NCBI GenBank assembly: GCA_016722445.1
Contig: JADKIZ010000003.1
Coordinates: 1 to 64,000, forward strand
Reading direction: 5' to 3'
Source of the DNA: Flavobacteriales bacterium
Lineage (GTDB): Bacteria > Bacteroidota > Bacteroidia > Flavobacteriales_D > Sanyastnellaceae
DNA length: 64,000 bases
Shown here: positions 54,768-63,543 of the stretch, in pieces
Layout of the letters: each line of letters starts with the position of its first letter
Numbering within the stretch: position 1 is the stretch's first letter
Notes under the pieces: model-generated
What the model was told of the DNA's origin: nothing
The model's database searches: none
The model's input: only the letters and a program-made list of their open reading frames with translations
Position numbers and translations under genes: made by a program

Positions 54768-55076
54768 CATAGGCCATTTTTCATTTTTGCTCACATTAAA
54801 GTTTACCATCCGGATTAACACATGTAAGGTTCACCCTGTAATTGTCAATTCGATGCACAGTGGTCCTACTCGCACAGGAACTAACAATTCGAGCACTCCA
54901 ATGATGATCCGATGGGTGGATTAGGGCTTTTCAGGACTTTGCAAACAAGCTTATCACTCTATTTATCAAGACATTAGATTTTCGACACCTCCCTTTTCAA
55001 CAAAAAACGCTTGGAAATCCCGAATGGATGTGTATTTTCGCGCTCCCAAAAATTAATTATAAACAATTCAAAATCA
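54768..55076. other. Intergenic region before the rpsF operon
   Basis: About 300 bases with no ORF or terminator. It contains the ribosomal-operon promoter at 55033 and its short leader. The S6:S18 autoregulatory RNA motif was looked for and not recognised. Confidence 0.45.
55033..55040 (+). promoter_or_regulatory. -7 promoter element of the rpsF-rpsR-rplI operon
   Basis: TATTTTCG is one base from TAnnTTTG. A TTGGAAA about 20 bases upstream could be the -33 element. The transcript would have a leader of about 30 bases before ATG 55077. Confidence 0.55.
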
Positions 55077-55445
55077 ATGAACCGTTACGAGACTGTTTTC
55101 ATTATGACTCCCGTGCTGTCTGAAGAACAAGCAGCGGAAACAGTGGATAAGTTCAAGAAGTTTTTGAAAGGTAAGGGCGCTAAAATCAAGCACGAGGAAA
55201 ACTGGGGCTTGAGAAAATTGGCGTATCCTATCCAGAAGAAAACGACTGGCTTCTACCAACTGTTGGAGTTCGAGGCACCGGGCGAATCAATCGGCCCTTT
55301 TGAAACTGAATTCCGCAGGGACGAAAGAATCCTGCGCTTTCTGACCACCGCTATGGATAAATACCATGTGCAGTACGCAGAAAGCCGTCGCAACAAAGCC
55401 AAGGACAAAAAAGAGAAATCTTCTGAGGCCAAAGCTGAAGCTTAA
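55077..55445 (+). CDS. rpsF: 30S ribosomal protein S6
   Basis: 122 residues from ATG 55077 (MNRYETVFIMTPVLSEEQ), the family's usual start. Further marks are WGLRKLAYPIQKKTTGFYQL and RRDERILRFLTTAM. The C-terminus is Lys/Glu/Ala-rich (SRRNKAKDKKEKSSEAKA), common in this phylum. Binds S18 and 16S rRNA in the small subunit. First gene of the S6-S18-L9 operon. Confidence 0.97.
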   Translation: MNRYETVFIMTPVLSEEQAAETVDKFKKFLKGKGAKIKHEENWGLRKLAYPIQKKTTGFYQLLEFEAPGESIGPFETEFRRDERILRFLTTAMDKYHVQYAESRRNKAKDKKEKSSEAKAEA

Positions 55446-55474
55446 TCTTCTAACCTTTTAAAAAACAGAAAAAA

Positions 55475-55735
55475 ATGAGCGAAGAAATCCGTTACCTGAG
55501 TCCGATAGATATCGAAACCAAGCAGGAGAAATACTGCCGTTTCAAAAAGCACGGAATCAAATACGTTGACTACAAAGACGCAGACTTCCTATTGAAGCTG
55601 TGCAATGAACAAGGTAAACTCCTGCCACGTCGCATCACTGGTACTTCTTTGAAGTATCAACGTAAAGTGGCGCAGGCTGTGAAGAAAGCACGTCACTTGG
55701 CTTTGATGCCATACGTAGCAGATATGTTGAAATAA
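55475..55735 (+). CDS. rpsR: 30S ribosomal protein S18
   Basis: 86 residues. IKYVDYKDADFLLKLCNEQG and RITGTSLKYQRKVAQAVKKA with RHLALMPYV are invariant S18 blocks. Located 29 bp after rpsF. It lacks the zinc cysteines of the C+ form. Confidence 0.97.
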   Translation: MSEEIRYLSPIDIETKQEKYCRFKKHGIKYVDYKDADFLLKLCNEQGKLLPRRITGTSLKYQRKVAQAVKKARHLALMPYVADMLK

Positions 55736-55756
55736 TAACCACGGAGGGACAACATC

Positions 55757-56203
55757 ATGGAAGTAATTCTGAAATCAAACATTGAGAAACTGGGTGCAAA
55801 AGACGAAGTCGTAAGCGTTCGTCCAGGATATGCACGCAACTACCTCATCCCGCGTGGTTATGCAATCGCAGCCACCGACAGCGCGAAAAAAATGCTGACA
55901 GAAAACCTGAAGCAACGTGCACACAAAGAGACCAAAATTCTTGCTGAAGCGGAAACACTTTCAGCGAAACTTGGAGCACTCGAATTGAAAATCGGTACCA
56001 AAGCTTCTGAGACTGGTAAGATTTTCGGTTCAGTGAACACCATCCAAATCTCTGAAGCACTCGCGAAAGAAGGATTCAATATCGATCGCAAAAGCATCAG
56101 CATCTCGGATGAACACATCAAGATGCTTGGCAGCTACGAAGCGAAAGTGAAACTTCACAAAGAAGTTTCTGCTGTAGTGAAATTTGAAGTTGTAGCTGAA
56201 TAA
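55757..56203 (+). CDS. rplI: 50S ribosomal protein L9
   Basis: 148 residues. The N-terminal domain is KLGAKDEVVSVRPGYARNYLIPRG, followed by the connecting helix and the C-terminal domain (GKIFGSVNTIQISEAL). A GGAGGGAC stretch lies 11-18 bases upstream of the ATG, an unusual Shine-Dalgarno-like site for this phylum. It ends at a strong terminator. Confidence 0.97.
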   Translation: MEVILKSNIEKLGAKDEVVSVRPGYARNYLIPRGYAIAATDSAKKMLTENLKQRAHKETKILAEAETLSAKLGALELKIGTKASETGKIFGSVNTIQISEALAKEGFNIDRKSISISDEHIKMLGSYEAKVKLHKEVSAVVKFEVVAE

Positions 56204-56224
56204 GCCATCACTTCTCATCATATT

Positions 56225-56255
56225 GAAACCCTGCCTCTGGCGGGGTTTCTTTTTA
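56225..56255 (+). terminator. Intrinsic terminator of the rpsF-rpsR-rplI operon
   Basis: GAAACCCTGCC and GGCGGGGTTTC pair over a short TCT loop and are followed by TTTTTAT, about 20 bases after the rplI stop. Confidence 0.85.
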
Positions 56256-56324
56256 TACGTTAAAAAATGACGTGATTATTTCGCAATGATGCCGACATTC
56301 CCCAAACATGTTGCGAAGAATGTT

Positions 56325-57128
56325 TCATGGCTGCAGGATTGTCACCCTTTTCACCACAGGAAGTGAATCCTGATTCCAGAGACTGATCAGGTAAATGCCA
56401 TCTGAGCGATGACCGAGGTCGATGACTCCATCGAAAAGAGATTTCTCCTCCAATACTTTTCCATCCGGGCTGTGAATGATCACGCGTTCAAAGCTCCCAC
56501 CTGAAATCCGCAGCAATCCAGTTGAAGGATTGGGAAATACTTCTACAAGATCAACTCCATTTTCATTCATCCCTTCCGTGATTTCGTAGGTGAAGGTGAC
56601 GCAAGCTTCAAGGGTATCTACGAAGCAGAAATCGGAGGTAATCCATGCGCATACTTCATAGGTACCAGGTGCATATTGATGATCCACGACCCATGTTTCA
56701 ACGATGGATGTTCCATCGCCCATTTCCCAAAACATGGGATACTTTTCGGGATAACCTGTTGCTGTGAAAGTGTAAAAGCCATCCTTCAAAGCCACGTAAC
56801 TCAAGTTCAACCAACATGGGTAAACATCGATGGTTGTACTGATTACATAAGGGCCATCCCACGGACAATCACCGTCCATCAAAATAGCCGTGATGACATA
56901 ACTCCCTTCTGCAAATACATGAGTGACATCCGCACCCGCTGTGACTTCCATTCCGTCTCCAAAATTCCAGGTTATTGAAACTTCCCCTTCCGCATTTTCT
57001 AATTCAAAAGCAAATTCGAGATCGTTGTGCTGGAAAACTAAAATGGAATCCGGACATATGCCATCGTTTGCAAAAGCCGCACTTGTGACCAATGATGCCA
57101 TCATTGTATATAGGAATCGCATGAGCAT
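56325..57128 (-). CDS. PKD-domain T9SS-secreted protein
   Basis: 267 residues. The signal is RFLYTMMASLVTSAAFA. Two PKD domains carry the WNFGDG and WEMGDG signatures (about residues 48-57 and 132-140). The C-terminal T9SS domain is LVEVFPNPSTGLLRISGG to SDGIYLISLWNQDS. PKD modules mediate protein or glycan contact; no enzyme domain is present, so a structural or adhesive role is likely. Confidence 0.85.
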   Translation of the reverse strand: MLMRFLYTMMASLVTSAAFANDGICPDSILVFQHNDLEFAFELENAEGEVSITWNFGDGMEVTAGADVTHVFAEGSYVITAILMDGDCPWDGPYVISTTIDVYPCWLNLSYVALKDGFYTFTATGYPEKYPMFWEMGDGTSIVETWVVDHQYAPGTYEVCAWITSDFCFVDTLEACVTFTYEITEGMNENGVDLVEVFPNPSTGLLRISGGSFERVIIHSPDGKVLEEKSLFDGVIDLGHRSDGIYLISLWNQDSLPVVKRVTILQP

Positions 57129-57226
57129 TACGGCGAAGATAGTGCGATCATCTTTTCGGAATGGAGGAAAACAAATCGACTACAAGACATCACTATTGTT
57201 TCATCGTTCCAAAGAACTCCTTGATT

Positions 57227-59353
57227 TCACTGGCTTTCTGTGAAATGTCGGAAGACACATTGGGAATTTTCATCGGTATCGGTCAAGTAGCAGATTACTG
57301 CACCTTTCGACAAATCGTGGATATTCGTGTTAGGCAATTGTTCCCTGATGAAATTTAGTTTTTCTTTCGGATAGCCCTGACCAAAAATGAGTGTAGAAGC
57401 ATGCATGGCATCAAACGCATCTTCCCCAAGTTTGACTCTTGAAGATTTTCGATCAAAGTAAATCACATCCCAAGGAACGACACCCACCAACTCCGAATTG
57501 CTTTCATGTAAAATAAGAACTTTCAGATCGTTCACTTCTAAAACCCCCGCGTGGTTTGCGCTGTCATTGAACATACAAAAAGAAAGGGCATCAATTCCCT
57601 TGTGATCGAGGTAACCATTCAATACAAACTTCTGTGTTCGTGCATCACCACTCAAATCCGAACTGCTCACAATGCGACAACCATCACCTCTTATTTCACT
57701 AATGACAAATCCATCTTTGACATGGTGAAAGCAAACAACTTTTTGATCCAAGATGGACATCACTTCTAAATTTCTGCAGACGAGCAGTGTCAGGATGAAC
57801 GCCATGCTCCATAAAGCGGATTTCGCACGGCGAAATAAAATCCAGGATGCACTGCTTACGACCAGAAAAGTGATCACCAACGATTCGAATGGTGTAATAT
57901 CAATGTGCATTGTCACACTGCCAGGCCATTCACTCATGGCAATCATGATATCATTCATGACCCTCGTGAGCATTGCAGCGATATGTGCCAGATGGTGATT
58001 GATCCAAGGTATAGCATAAAGCACAAAATATGCGAGTCCGGCATACAACACGATGGTTGAAATAGGAATGACAAGCAGGTTTGTCAGGATAAAATAATTC
58101 GGGAATTGATGGAAATAAAACAAGGTAACCGGTAACGTAGCCAATTGCGCAGCGGTGCTCACGCAAGTCAGTTTCCAAGCCCATAACAAGAATTTATTTT
58201 TGACATAGATGAGGTGAACGAGAGGATCCTGATAGATGACAATACCCAAAACTGCGAGATACGACAATTGAAAACCTGCTTCGGAAATCATGCACGGTTC
58301 GCTGATGAGCAGCAGCATTGCCGATACACTCATCGTATTGAAAATATTATTTTGCTTTTGAAAATTATCCGCAATGATGAAGCAAGTGAACATCAAAGCA
58401 GATCTCAAAACAGAGGGTGAAAACCCAGTGATACCAGCATAAGCCCAAAGCAGAAAAACGGGCAGCAATGTTTTGGTCCATCTCGCGCGATTACCACGAA
58501 ACACTCTTTTCAGAATTGGAGAAAGGATCATGTAGATCAAAGCAACATGAAGTCCGGAAACGGCGAGCACATGTACTGCACCGGCTCCTGCGTAAGACGT
58601 CATAAGTTCTTCGTCGAGTCCGGTTGTTTTTCCCAACACCAATGCAGCAAGAACATCGGCTTCGCGTTCTTCGATTTGGTGTGAAGTAAGTTGTTGTAGT
58701 AAATACTCTCTTAAGATTCGGAAATAGCCTGTCAGTGTGTGATTATCCGATGACTTGGTGTGCATCCATGACAGACTATCGGCGTAACATTGACCATGAA
58801 TTCCATGATTCATGAGGTACTGCCGATAGTCAAACACATTCGGATTCAGAGGAGGAGACAAATCCTGAATTTTCGAACTGATGATTATGTCATCATCCAC
58901 CATAAGAGAATTCAATGCTTCACATGGAGCCAAATACAATAGCACTTTGCCACTTCCAGTGCGCATGTGAATTGAATCACCGGCGCTTATTACTTCCACA
59001 AATACCTTCCAAGATTTTTCCTTTTTCGCAGGAACATCGAGTAATCGGACACGATGCAACTGATCTTCCGGATGATGACTGAAATGCGTTTCACTATGCC
59101 GAGGATCGGATAATGCTGTAATTAATGCTCCCAGCAAACCCATGAGCAACATGATGGCTAGTGGAGGCAACATCCTGAAGCGATAAGGCAGTGCGCGTCG
59201 TTTGACGACCCAATAAAAAATGGTAGGCAACACAATTCCACCAATGACTCCAATGGTCACAAGATGAATCTCATGATGAAGTGCGAAAAATATTCCTGCC
59301 GCAAAAGGCAGAAAAAGCCGCAACATGGGAGAACGTTTCCAGGCAGTGAGCAT
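57227..59353 (-). CDS. comEC: ComEC/Rec2-family DNA-uptake membrane protein
   Basis: 708 residues from ATG 59353. An N-terminal soluble domain (RVRLLDVPAKKEKSW to DYRQYLMNHGIHGQCYADS) precedes the competence helices. Signature blocks are VHVLAVSGLHVALIYMIL and YAGITGFSPSVLRSALMF. The C-terminal metallo-beta-lactamase-like domain is degenerate (no HxHxDH), as in many Bacteroidota. ComEC forms the inner-membrane channel for single-stranded DNA. No other com genes are near. Confidence 0.9.
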   Translation of the reverse strand: MLTAWKRSPMLRLFLPFAAGIFFALHHEIHLVTIGVIGGIVLPTIFYWVVKRRALPYRFRMLPPLAIMLLMGLLGALITALSDPRHSETHFSHHPEDQLHRVRLLDVPAKKEKSWKVFVEVISAGDSIHMRTGSGKVLLYLAPCEALNSLMVDDDIIISSKIQDLSPPLNPNVFDYRQYLMNHGIHGQCYADSLSWMHTKSSDNHTLTGYFRILREYLLQQLTSHQIEEREADVLAALVLGKTTGLDEELMTSYAGAGAVHVLAVSGLHVALIYMILSPILKRVFRGNRARWTKTLLPVFLLWAYAGITGFSPSVLRSALMFTCFIIADNFQKQNNIFNTMSVSAMLLLISEPCMISEAGFQLSYLAVLGIVIYQDPLVHLIYVKNKFLLWAWKLTCVSTAAQLATLPVTLFYFHQFPNYFILTNLLVIPISTIVLYAGLAYFVLYAIPWINHHLAHIAAMLTRVMNDIMIAMSEWPGSVTMHIDITPFESLVITFLVVSSASWILFRRAKSALWSMAFILTLLVCRNLEVMSILDQKVVCFHHVKDGFVISEIRGDGCRIVSSSDLSGDARTQKFVLNGYLDHKGIDALSFCMFNDSANHAGVLEVNDLKVLILHESNSELVGVVPWDVIYFDRKSSRVKLGEDAFDAMHASTLIFGQGYPKEKLNFIREQLPNTNIHDLSKGAVICYLTDTDENSQCVFRHFTESQ

Positions 59354-59458
59354 AAAGGTAAATGTGCCCGGCAAATTGCATCATGTGCAGGCCTGCTCAC
59401 AAATAGACTTCATATGATATTGGAATATTCCATGCGCGACCAGTGCGCATAAGACCCT

Positions 59459-60490
59459 TTATCTGAACATATTCTGATCGAGGTCTTTGAAATATCTTTT
59501 CTTAAAAAGGAAAAAATGTTTGATGATACTTTCAGTATAGATCCCTTTGAGATTTGGTTTCAACGTGGCAGCTTTTTCAAGATGACGTTTCTTTCTCAAA
59601 GAAGGCATGCTTGCATAAAAACTGAAATGTGCACGCAGAACGGCCCACAAATGAGTGAATTTACCTTCAGCAGCGAATCGTATTCCTGCGATTCCATCCA
59701 ATGACAGTCTTCTGAAAAGCTTCCGGAAAAGACTTTTTCCATGATAGTTTTTCACAATCATGTAAAGATTATTGCGGAAATTCAAATACGTTTTGAAAGG
59801 ACTTTGTCTGTCCAAAGTGCCACCGCCGTAGTGGTAGACAATGGACTCGCGACAAGCACCAACTTTATAACCCCGGTTTTTCAATCTCCAGCAAAGATCG
59901 ATTTCCTCCATGTGTGCAAAGAAATCCTCATCCAAGCCATTTACCTCATGCCATGCATCTCTTCGAATGAACATGGCAGCACCCGAAGCCCAAAAAACCT
60001 CTTGATTGACTACAAACTGATTTTCATCTTTTTCAAATTGGAAAAAGATTCGGCCTGCACAGAATGCATAAGCATCCTTATCGATATAACCTCCGGCAGC
60101 ACCGGCATATTCAAACCATTCCTTGCGATGATAATCGAGGATTTTAGGCTGACAAGCCACCATACCCGGAACCGATTCCATGTATTTCAATACAGGTAGT
60201 ATCCAACCATGAGTTACTTCAACATCAGAATTAAGCAGAACAAAATATTCATGTTGAATGTCGCGCAGGCCATGGTTGTAGCCTCCTGCGAATCCGTAGT
60301 TTTTATCCAGACAAACCACTTGAACATCGGGAAAGGATGAAGACAGAAACTGGAGAGAACCATCGGTCGAATGGTTGTCAATCACAACAACATCAGCCAG
60401 GTCATTGCTATGCTCAACGACACCAGGCAGAAACTGCTTCAGGAATTTTTCACCATTCCAATTTAATATGACAACTGCGACCTTTTTCAA
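59459..60490 (-). CDS. Family 2 glycosyltransferase
   Basis: 343 residues. The nucleotide-sugar fold opens with VAVVILNWNGEKFL and VVVIDNHSTDGS, with LLNSDVEVTHGW as the DxD-type metal site and an ED-type catalytic block (HMEEIDLCWRLKNRGY). It resembles rhamnosyltransferases of surface polysaccharide synthesis. Start is a TTG at 60490 (no ATG in a suitable place); a TTTATTTG just upstream may be the promoter. No polysaccharide cluster surrounds it. Confidence 0.9.
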   Translation of the reverse strand: MKKVAVVILNWNGEKFLKQFLPGVVEHSNDLADVVVIDNHSTDGSLQFLSSSFPDVQVVCLDKNYGFAGGYNHGLRDIQHEYFVLLNSDVEVTHGWILPVLKYMESVPGMVACQPKILDYHRKEWFEYAGAAGGYIDKDAYAFCAGRIFFQFEKDENQFVVNQEVFWASGAAMFIRRDAWHEVNGLDEDFFAHMEEIDLCWRLKNRGYKVGACRESIVYHYGGGTLDRQSPFKTYLNFRNNLYMIVKNYHGKSLFRKLFRRLSLDGIAGIRFAAEGKFTHLWAVLRAHFSFYASMPSLRKKRHLEKAATLKPNLKGIYTESIIKHFFLFKKRYFKDLDQNMFR

Positions 60491-60569
60491 AACAAATAAA
60501 GAAGCGCGAAGCTAATGACGACCGCTCTATCATCGACAATACGGGTGAGAGAAGTATGAAGTTACCTGA

Positions 60570-62045
60570 TCAATGAGGATTGTACCACAGATCTTCTATT
60601 TCATCGCGGCTATTCGGATCGCGGCGCTGATTGGCATTTTTTTCCGATGCATCACCCATGTTGAGGGCCATGGGTCTGGATTTCACCATATCCTTCCAGA
60701 AGTAGTTTTTGATTTCAGAAGGCACATCACTGTGCAACAATTCCATGTCGCCACTGAGATTGGTATCATAGAATAAAAATCTGCGGTTGTGCAGATTGCC
60801 ATCAGTCACGTAGTAATGCCAGATTTCATAAGGCCAATAATCCGAATCACTTGGGCGTATTACACGGGTATTTGGCTTACCATATTGAAGATAAACGCGG
60901 CCACGATCGGTTTGCCAGCCTGCTTTCGATTTGGTAGAAAAATTTTGATCGACGATTCGAATGCTTTCGTTGTACTTCTTCCATGCCCCATTTGGATCCT
61001 CCGGATTTCGTTTGAGCCAGAATGAGTATAGAAATGACTGGAGGGTTTTCAGATCGGCGTTTTTCAGTGTGTAATCTATTGTGTTGCGATCAATATCTCC
61101 AGCAATAGGTAAGTGGTAAAGAATGTGTGCATACAACACATCTCTGTCTTGAAACGAGGAAGCAAAAGAGGTATAAAGTTCCAGATCCGTAATGACCATC
61201 GTTTCTGGAGATGACTCTTCAATTCTCGCCCTGCTGAACGATCTTTCCTTGAGATATACCAGTTTATTTTCACGATCCCGGATTTCAATTTTCACTTTGT
61301 ATTCGCCGGATGTCAGTGCAGAAATATCAAGTGTGTGTAGAATAGGAATCACCTGATTGGCCTTCTCCTTTTTCATTCTGCGGCATTGCTCGATGACTCT
61401 TCCTTGAGAATCTACGATAGAGACATCACTCACGAACGGTTCTCCTGCTCCGAAAGCAACGTCCGTATTATAAATTTCCGCATAGAACATCAGGCTTTTC
61501 AGCGATGCCGGGAAATAATCCGAATTGTATGGCATGATGTCATAACCCGCTTTGGTGAAATGGGTTTGTTCTTGTGCCGGTCTATATGCACTTACAAACT
61601 CAATATCGGAAATGAAAGCACCTGTTGCCGGGTTATTTATTTCAACTTTTTGAGCGTATTTGGTGACTTCGCTACCCGGAATTCCAAGGTCGGTAATTTC
61701 CAATTCCAGATCATAAATTCCTTGACTCAGCGCAAAACGAGAAATCGTCATGAAATCTGCCGCGCTGCCTTTGGTAAACATGTCACTTTCCGCAATTTCC
61801 TTGGAATAATCTACAATCTGCCCATTGCGACTCAGGACAATCATCATTTCAACTTTTGAGCGAAACAAGCCTGAATCCGCTGGAATTTCGGAAAGCGTGC
61901 GGCCATCAAAAGACGCATAAAACTCCACGTAAGGTCCTTTATCCGGCGCATGGAACACGCGATAATCAAATGTGAGTCGAATGGACATCGCGTTCAACGA
62001 TGTGCCAAGGCAAATCGACAATACAAGGAGGCGCAGAGTATTCAT
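60570..62045 (-). CDS. GWxTD domain protein, exported
   Basis: 491 residues. The signal is MNTLRLLVLSICLGTSLNA. A beta-rich N-terminal half (residues 20-300) is followed by the conserved C-terminal GWxTD block (KAGWQTDRGRVYLQYGKPN, WPYEIWHYY). The family is typical of Bacteroidota and related phyla and of unknown function; it probably acts in the periplasm. It is upstream of the glycosyltransferase, with about 80 bp between. Confidence 0.88.
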   Translation of the reverse strand: MNTLRLLVLSICLGTSLNAMSIRLTFDYRVFHAPDKGPYVEFYASFDGRTLSEIPADSGLFRSKVEMMIVLSRNGQIVDYSKEIAESDMFTKGSAADFMTISRFALSQGIYDLELEITDLGIPGSEVTKYAQKVEINNPATGAFISDIEFVSAYRPAQEQTHFTKAGYDIMPYNSDYFPASLKSLMFYAEIYNTDVAFGAGEPFVSDVSIVDSQGRVIEQCRRMKKEKANQVIPILHTLDISALTSGEYKVKIEIRDRENKLVYLKERSFSRARIEESSPETMVITDLELYTSFASSFQDRDVLYAHILYHLPIAGDIDRNTIDYTLKNADLKTLQSFLYSFWLKRNPEDPNGAWKKYNESIRIVDQNFSTKSKAGWQTDRGRVYLQYGKPNTRVIRPSDSDYWPYEIWHYYVTDGNLHNRRFLFYDTNLSGDMELLHSDVPSEIKNYFWKDMVKSRPMALNMGDASEKNANQRRDPNSRDEIEDLWYNPH

Positions 62046-62293
62046 TATACAGGAAAATTACAACATTGTAAAATTACGAAAAACCGCATAACACTTCGCA
62101 AAACTGATGCCTGAGCCTACAACGTTTGACCTGTGATTTTTCGCGATCAGGAAGTTGATGCATTATTCGTAAAGTTGCAGCGCATTTGGTAGGTCTGGCA
62201 TCGTCCACTATAGAAATTTCAGCCTGATCTTGATGAATCCGGGCAATTCGCGGGAATCGAACGACCACAAACGAAAACCATCAGGCTTTCTTC

Positions 62294-62809
62294 ATGAATT
62301 TACAGGAATTGTACAAAAAACATGGCAGCGCAGTCTATCGGCTTGCACTGCATTATGTACAAAACTCCGAGGATGCACAAGAGATTACGCAAGATGTTTT
62401 TGTCGCGGTGTTTGAACATATGTCCGACTTCCGTGGAGAAGCACAGATCAGTACCTGGATTCATCGTATCGCCATCAACAAAAGCCTCGATTTTCTGAGA
62501 CACCGAAAACGGAAGAAGCGCTTCGCATCTGTCTTTTCCATTTTTACCCAAAACCAAGAAGCCATTGATATACCGCATTTTGATCACCCGGGAATTCTCT
62601 TGGAAAGTCAAGAAGAAATGAAAATCATTTTCGATGCCATCAATCAACTTCCAGAACAACAAAAGACGGCTTTGATCCTGATGAAACTGGAAAACCTATC
62701 ACAACAAGAAGCAGCAGAAATCATGAAGATCTCAACAAAAGCAGTAGAATCTCTCATATCGAGAGCAAAACAAAAATTAAAAGAACTCCTGGCGAAGGAA
62801 AACAAATGA
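62294..62809 (+). CDS. ECF-type sigma-70 factor heading a metal-stress-like operon
   Basis: 171 residues. Region 2 contains NSEDAQEITQDVFVAVFEHM and STWIHRIAINKSLDFLRHR; region 4 has LSQQEAAEIMKISTKAVESL. It is followed by a small membrane protein that may be its anti-sigma factor, a Spy/CpxP-like protein and an MbnP-like protein on the same strand. That context suggests control of an envelope or copper stress response. Confidence 0.9.
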   Translation: MNLQELYKKHGSAVYRLALHYVQNSEDAQEITQDVFVAVFEHMSDFRGEAQISTWIHRIAINKSLDFLRHRKRKKRFASVFSIFTQNQEAIDIPHFDHPGILLESQEEMKIIFDAINQLPEQQKTALILMKLENLSQQEAAEIMKISTKAVESLISRAKQKLKELLAKENK

Positions 62810-62834
62810 ATAACCGTCAAAACAGATAGTCCAT

Positions 62835-63092
62835 ATGAAAGACTTAGACAAATTATCAGATCTTGTGGTAGCTGTGGAACCACCGCCATTCCTGATAAAC
62901 AGGATTGAGGCTAACATTGCGCGGCGTAAAAACACGACCATGCCTACCGCTCGTGCTTGGTCTATAGGACTTCTGCTCCTTTCCGTTTTGGTCATGGACT
63001 ACGCAGTACTGAGTTCAAAATGGCATGGTTCAAATCAGTCAGCCGAAACAACATTGATTGAAATACCTGATCATCAGCTTTACCATGAATAA
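62835..63092 (+). CDS. Small single-pass membrane protein, candidate anti-sigma factor
   Basis: 85 residues. A cytoplasmic N-terminal part (LDKLSDLVVAVEPPPFLINR, then IEANIARRK) is followed by one membrane helix (WSIGLLLLSVLVMDYAVL, residues 42-59) and a short outer tail. Placement directly after an ECF sigma gene and this topology fit anti-sigma factors, but no zinc motif or family block is visible, so the role is inferred. Its stop overlaps the ATG of the next gene (ATGAATAA), indicating coupled translation. Confidence 0.7.
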   Translation: MKDLDKLSDLVVAVEPPPFLINRIEANIARRKNTTMPTARAWSIGLLLLSVLVMDYAVLSSKWHGSNQSAETTLIEIPDHQLYHE

Positions 63093-63543
63093 GATCAAGA
63101 TACTTTATGTACTCGTGATTTTGTGCATTGCCGGCAATGTCTTTATGGCGTGGCAACTTCATCAAAATTCGAGGCCTCCTGCACGAAAAGAACCAAGAGA
63201 AATCATCATTGAAAAACTTCACTTCAATGAAAATCAGGTGAAGCAATATGACGAGTTGATACGTAAACACCGTTACGATATTGAGCAAAACGAAAAAAAC
63301 CTCAGGGAGACGAAAAATGCGCTGTATGTCACACTCAGCCAAGAGGAGCCATTGCAGACCGATTCATTGCTGCAGCGTATTCAGGAAACACAACATCAGA
63401 TAGAGTTAACACATTATCATCATTTCCGTGACATCCGTCAATTGTGTGCCCAAGAACAGCTCGCTGCTTTTGATTCGTTGGCCTTTGAATTGGCGGCATT
63501 GTTTGCACCTCCACATAAGCCAAATCACGATCGCAAACATTGA
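63085..63543 (+). CDS. Spy/CpxP-like periplasmic protein
   Basis: 152 residues from ATG 63085 (MNKIKILYVLVILCIAGNVF, a signal or anchor). The mature part is helical: LHFNENQVKQYDELIRKHRY, ETKNALYVTLSQ, then FRDIRQLCAQEQLAAFD. This layout matches the Spy/CpxP/CnrX-like (LTXXQ-type) chaperone/sensor family that protects periplasmic proteins or senses metals. It starts 8 bp inside the previous gene and shares its stop with the TTG start of the MbnP-like gene. Confidence 0.8.
   Translation: MNKIKILYVLVILCIAGNVFMAWQLHQNSRPPARKEPREIIIEKLHFNENQVKQYDELIRKHRYDIEQNEKNLRETKNALYVTLSQEEPLQTDSLLQRIQETQHQIELTHYHHFRDIRQLCAQEQLAAFDSLAFELAALFAPPHKPNHDRKH

Noticed and set aside
54768..55076. S6:S18 autoregulatory leader RNA or tRNA in the gap before rpsF
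   Set aside because: No matching conserved loop or cloverleaf could be drawn.
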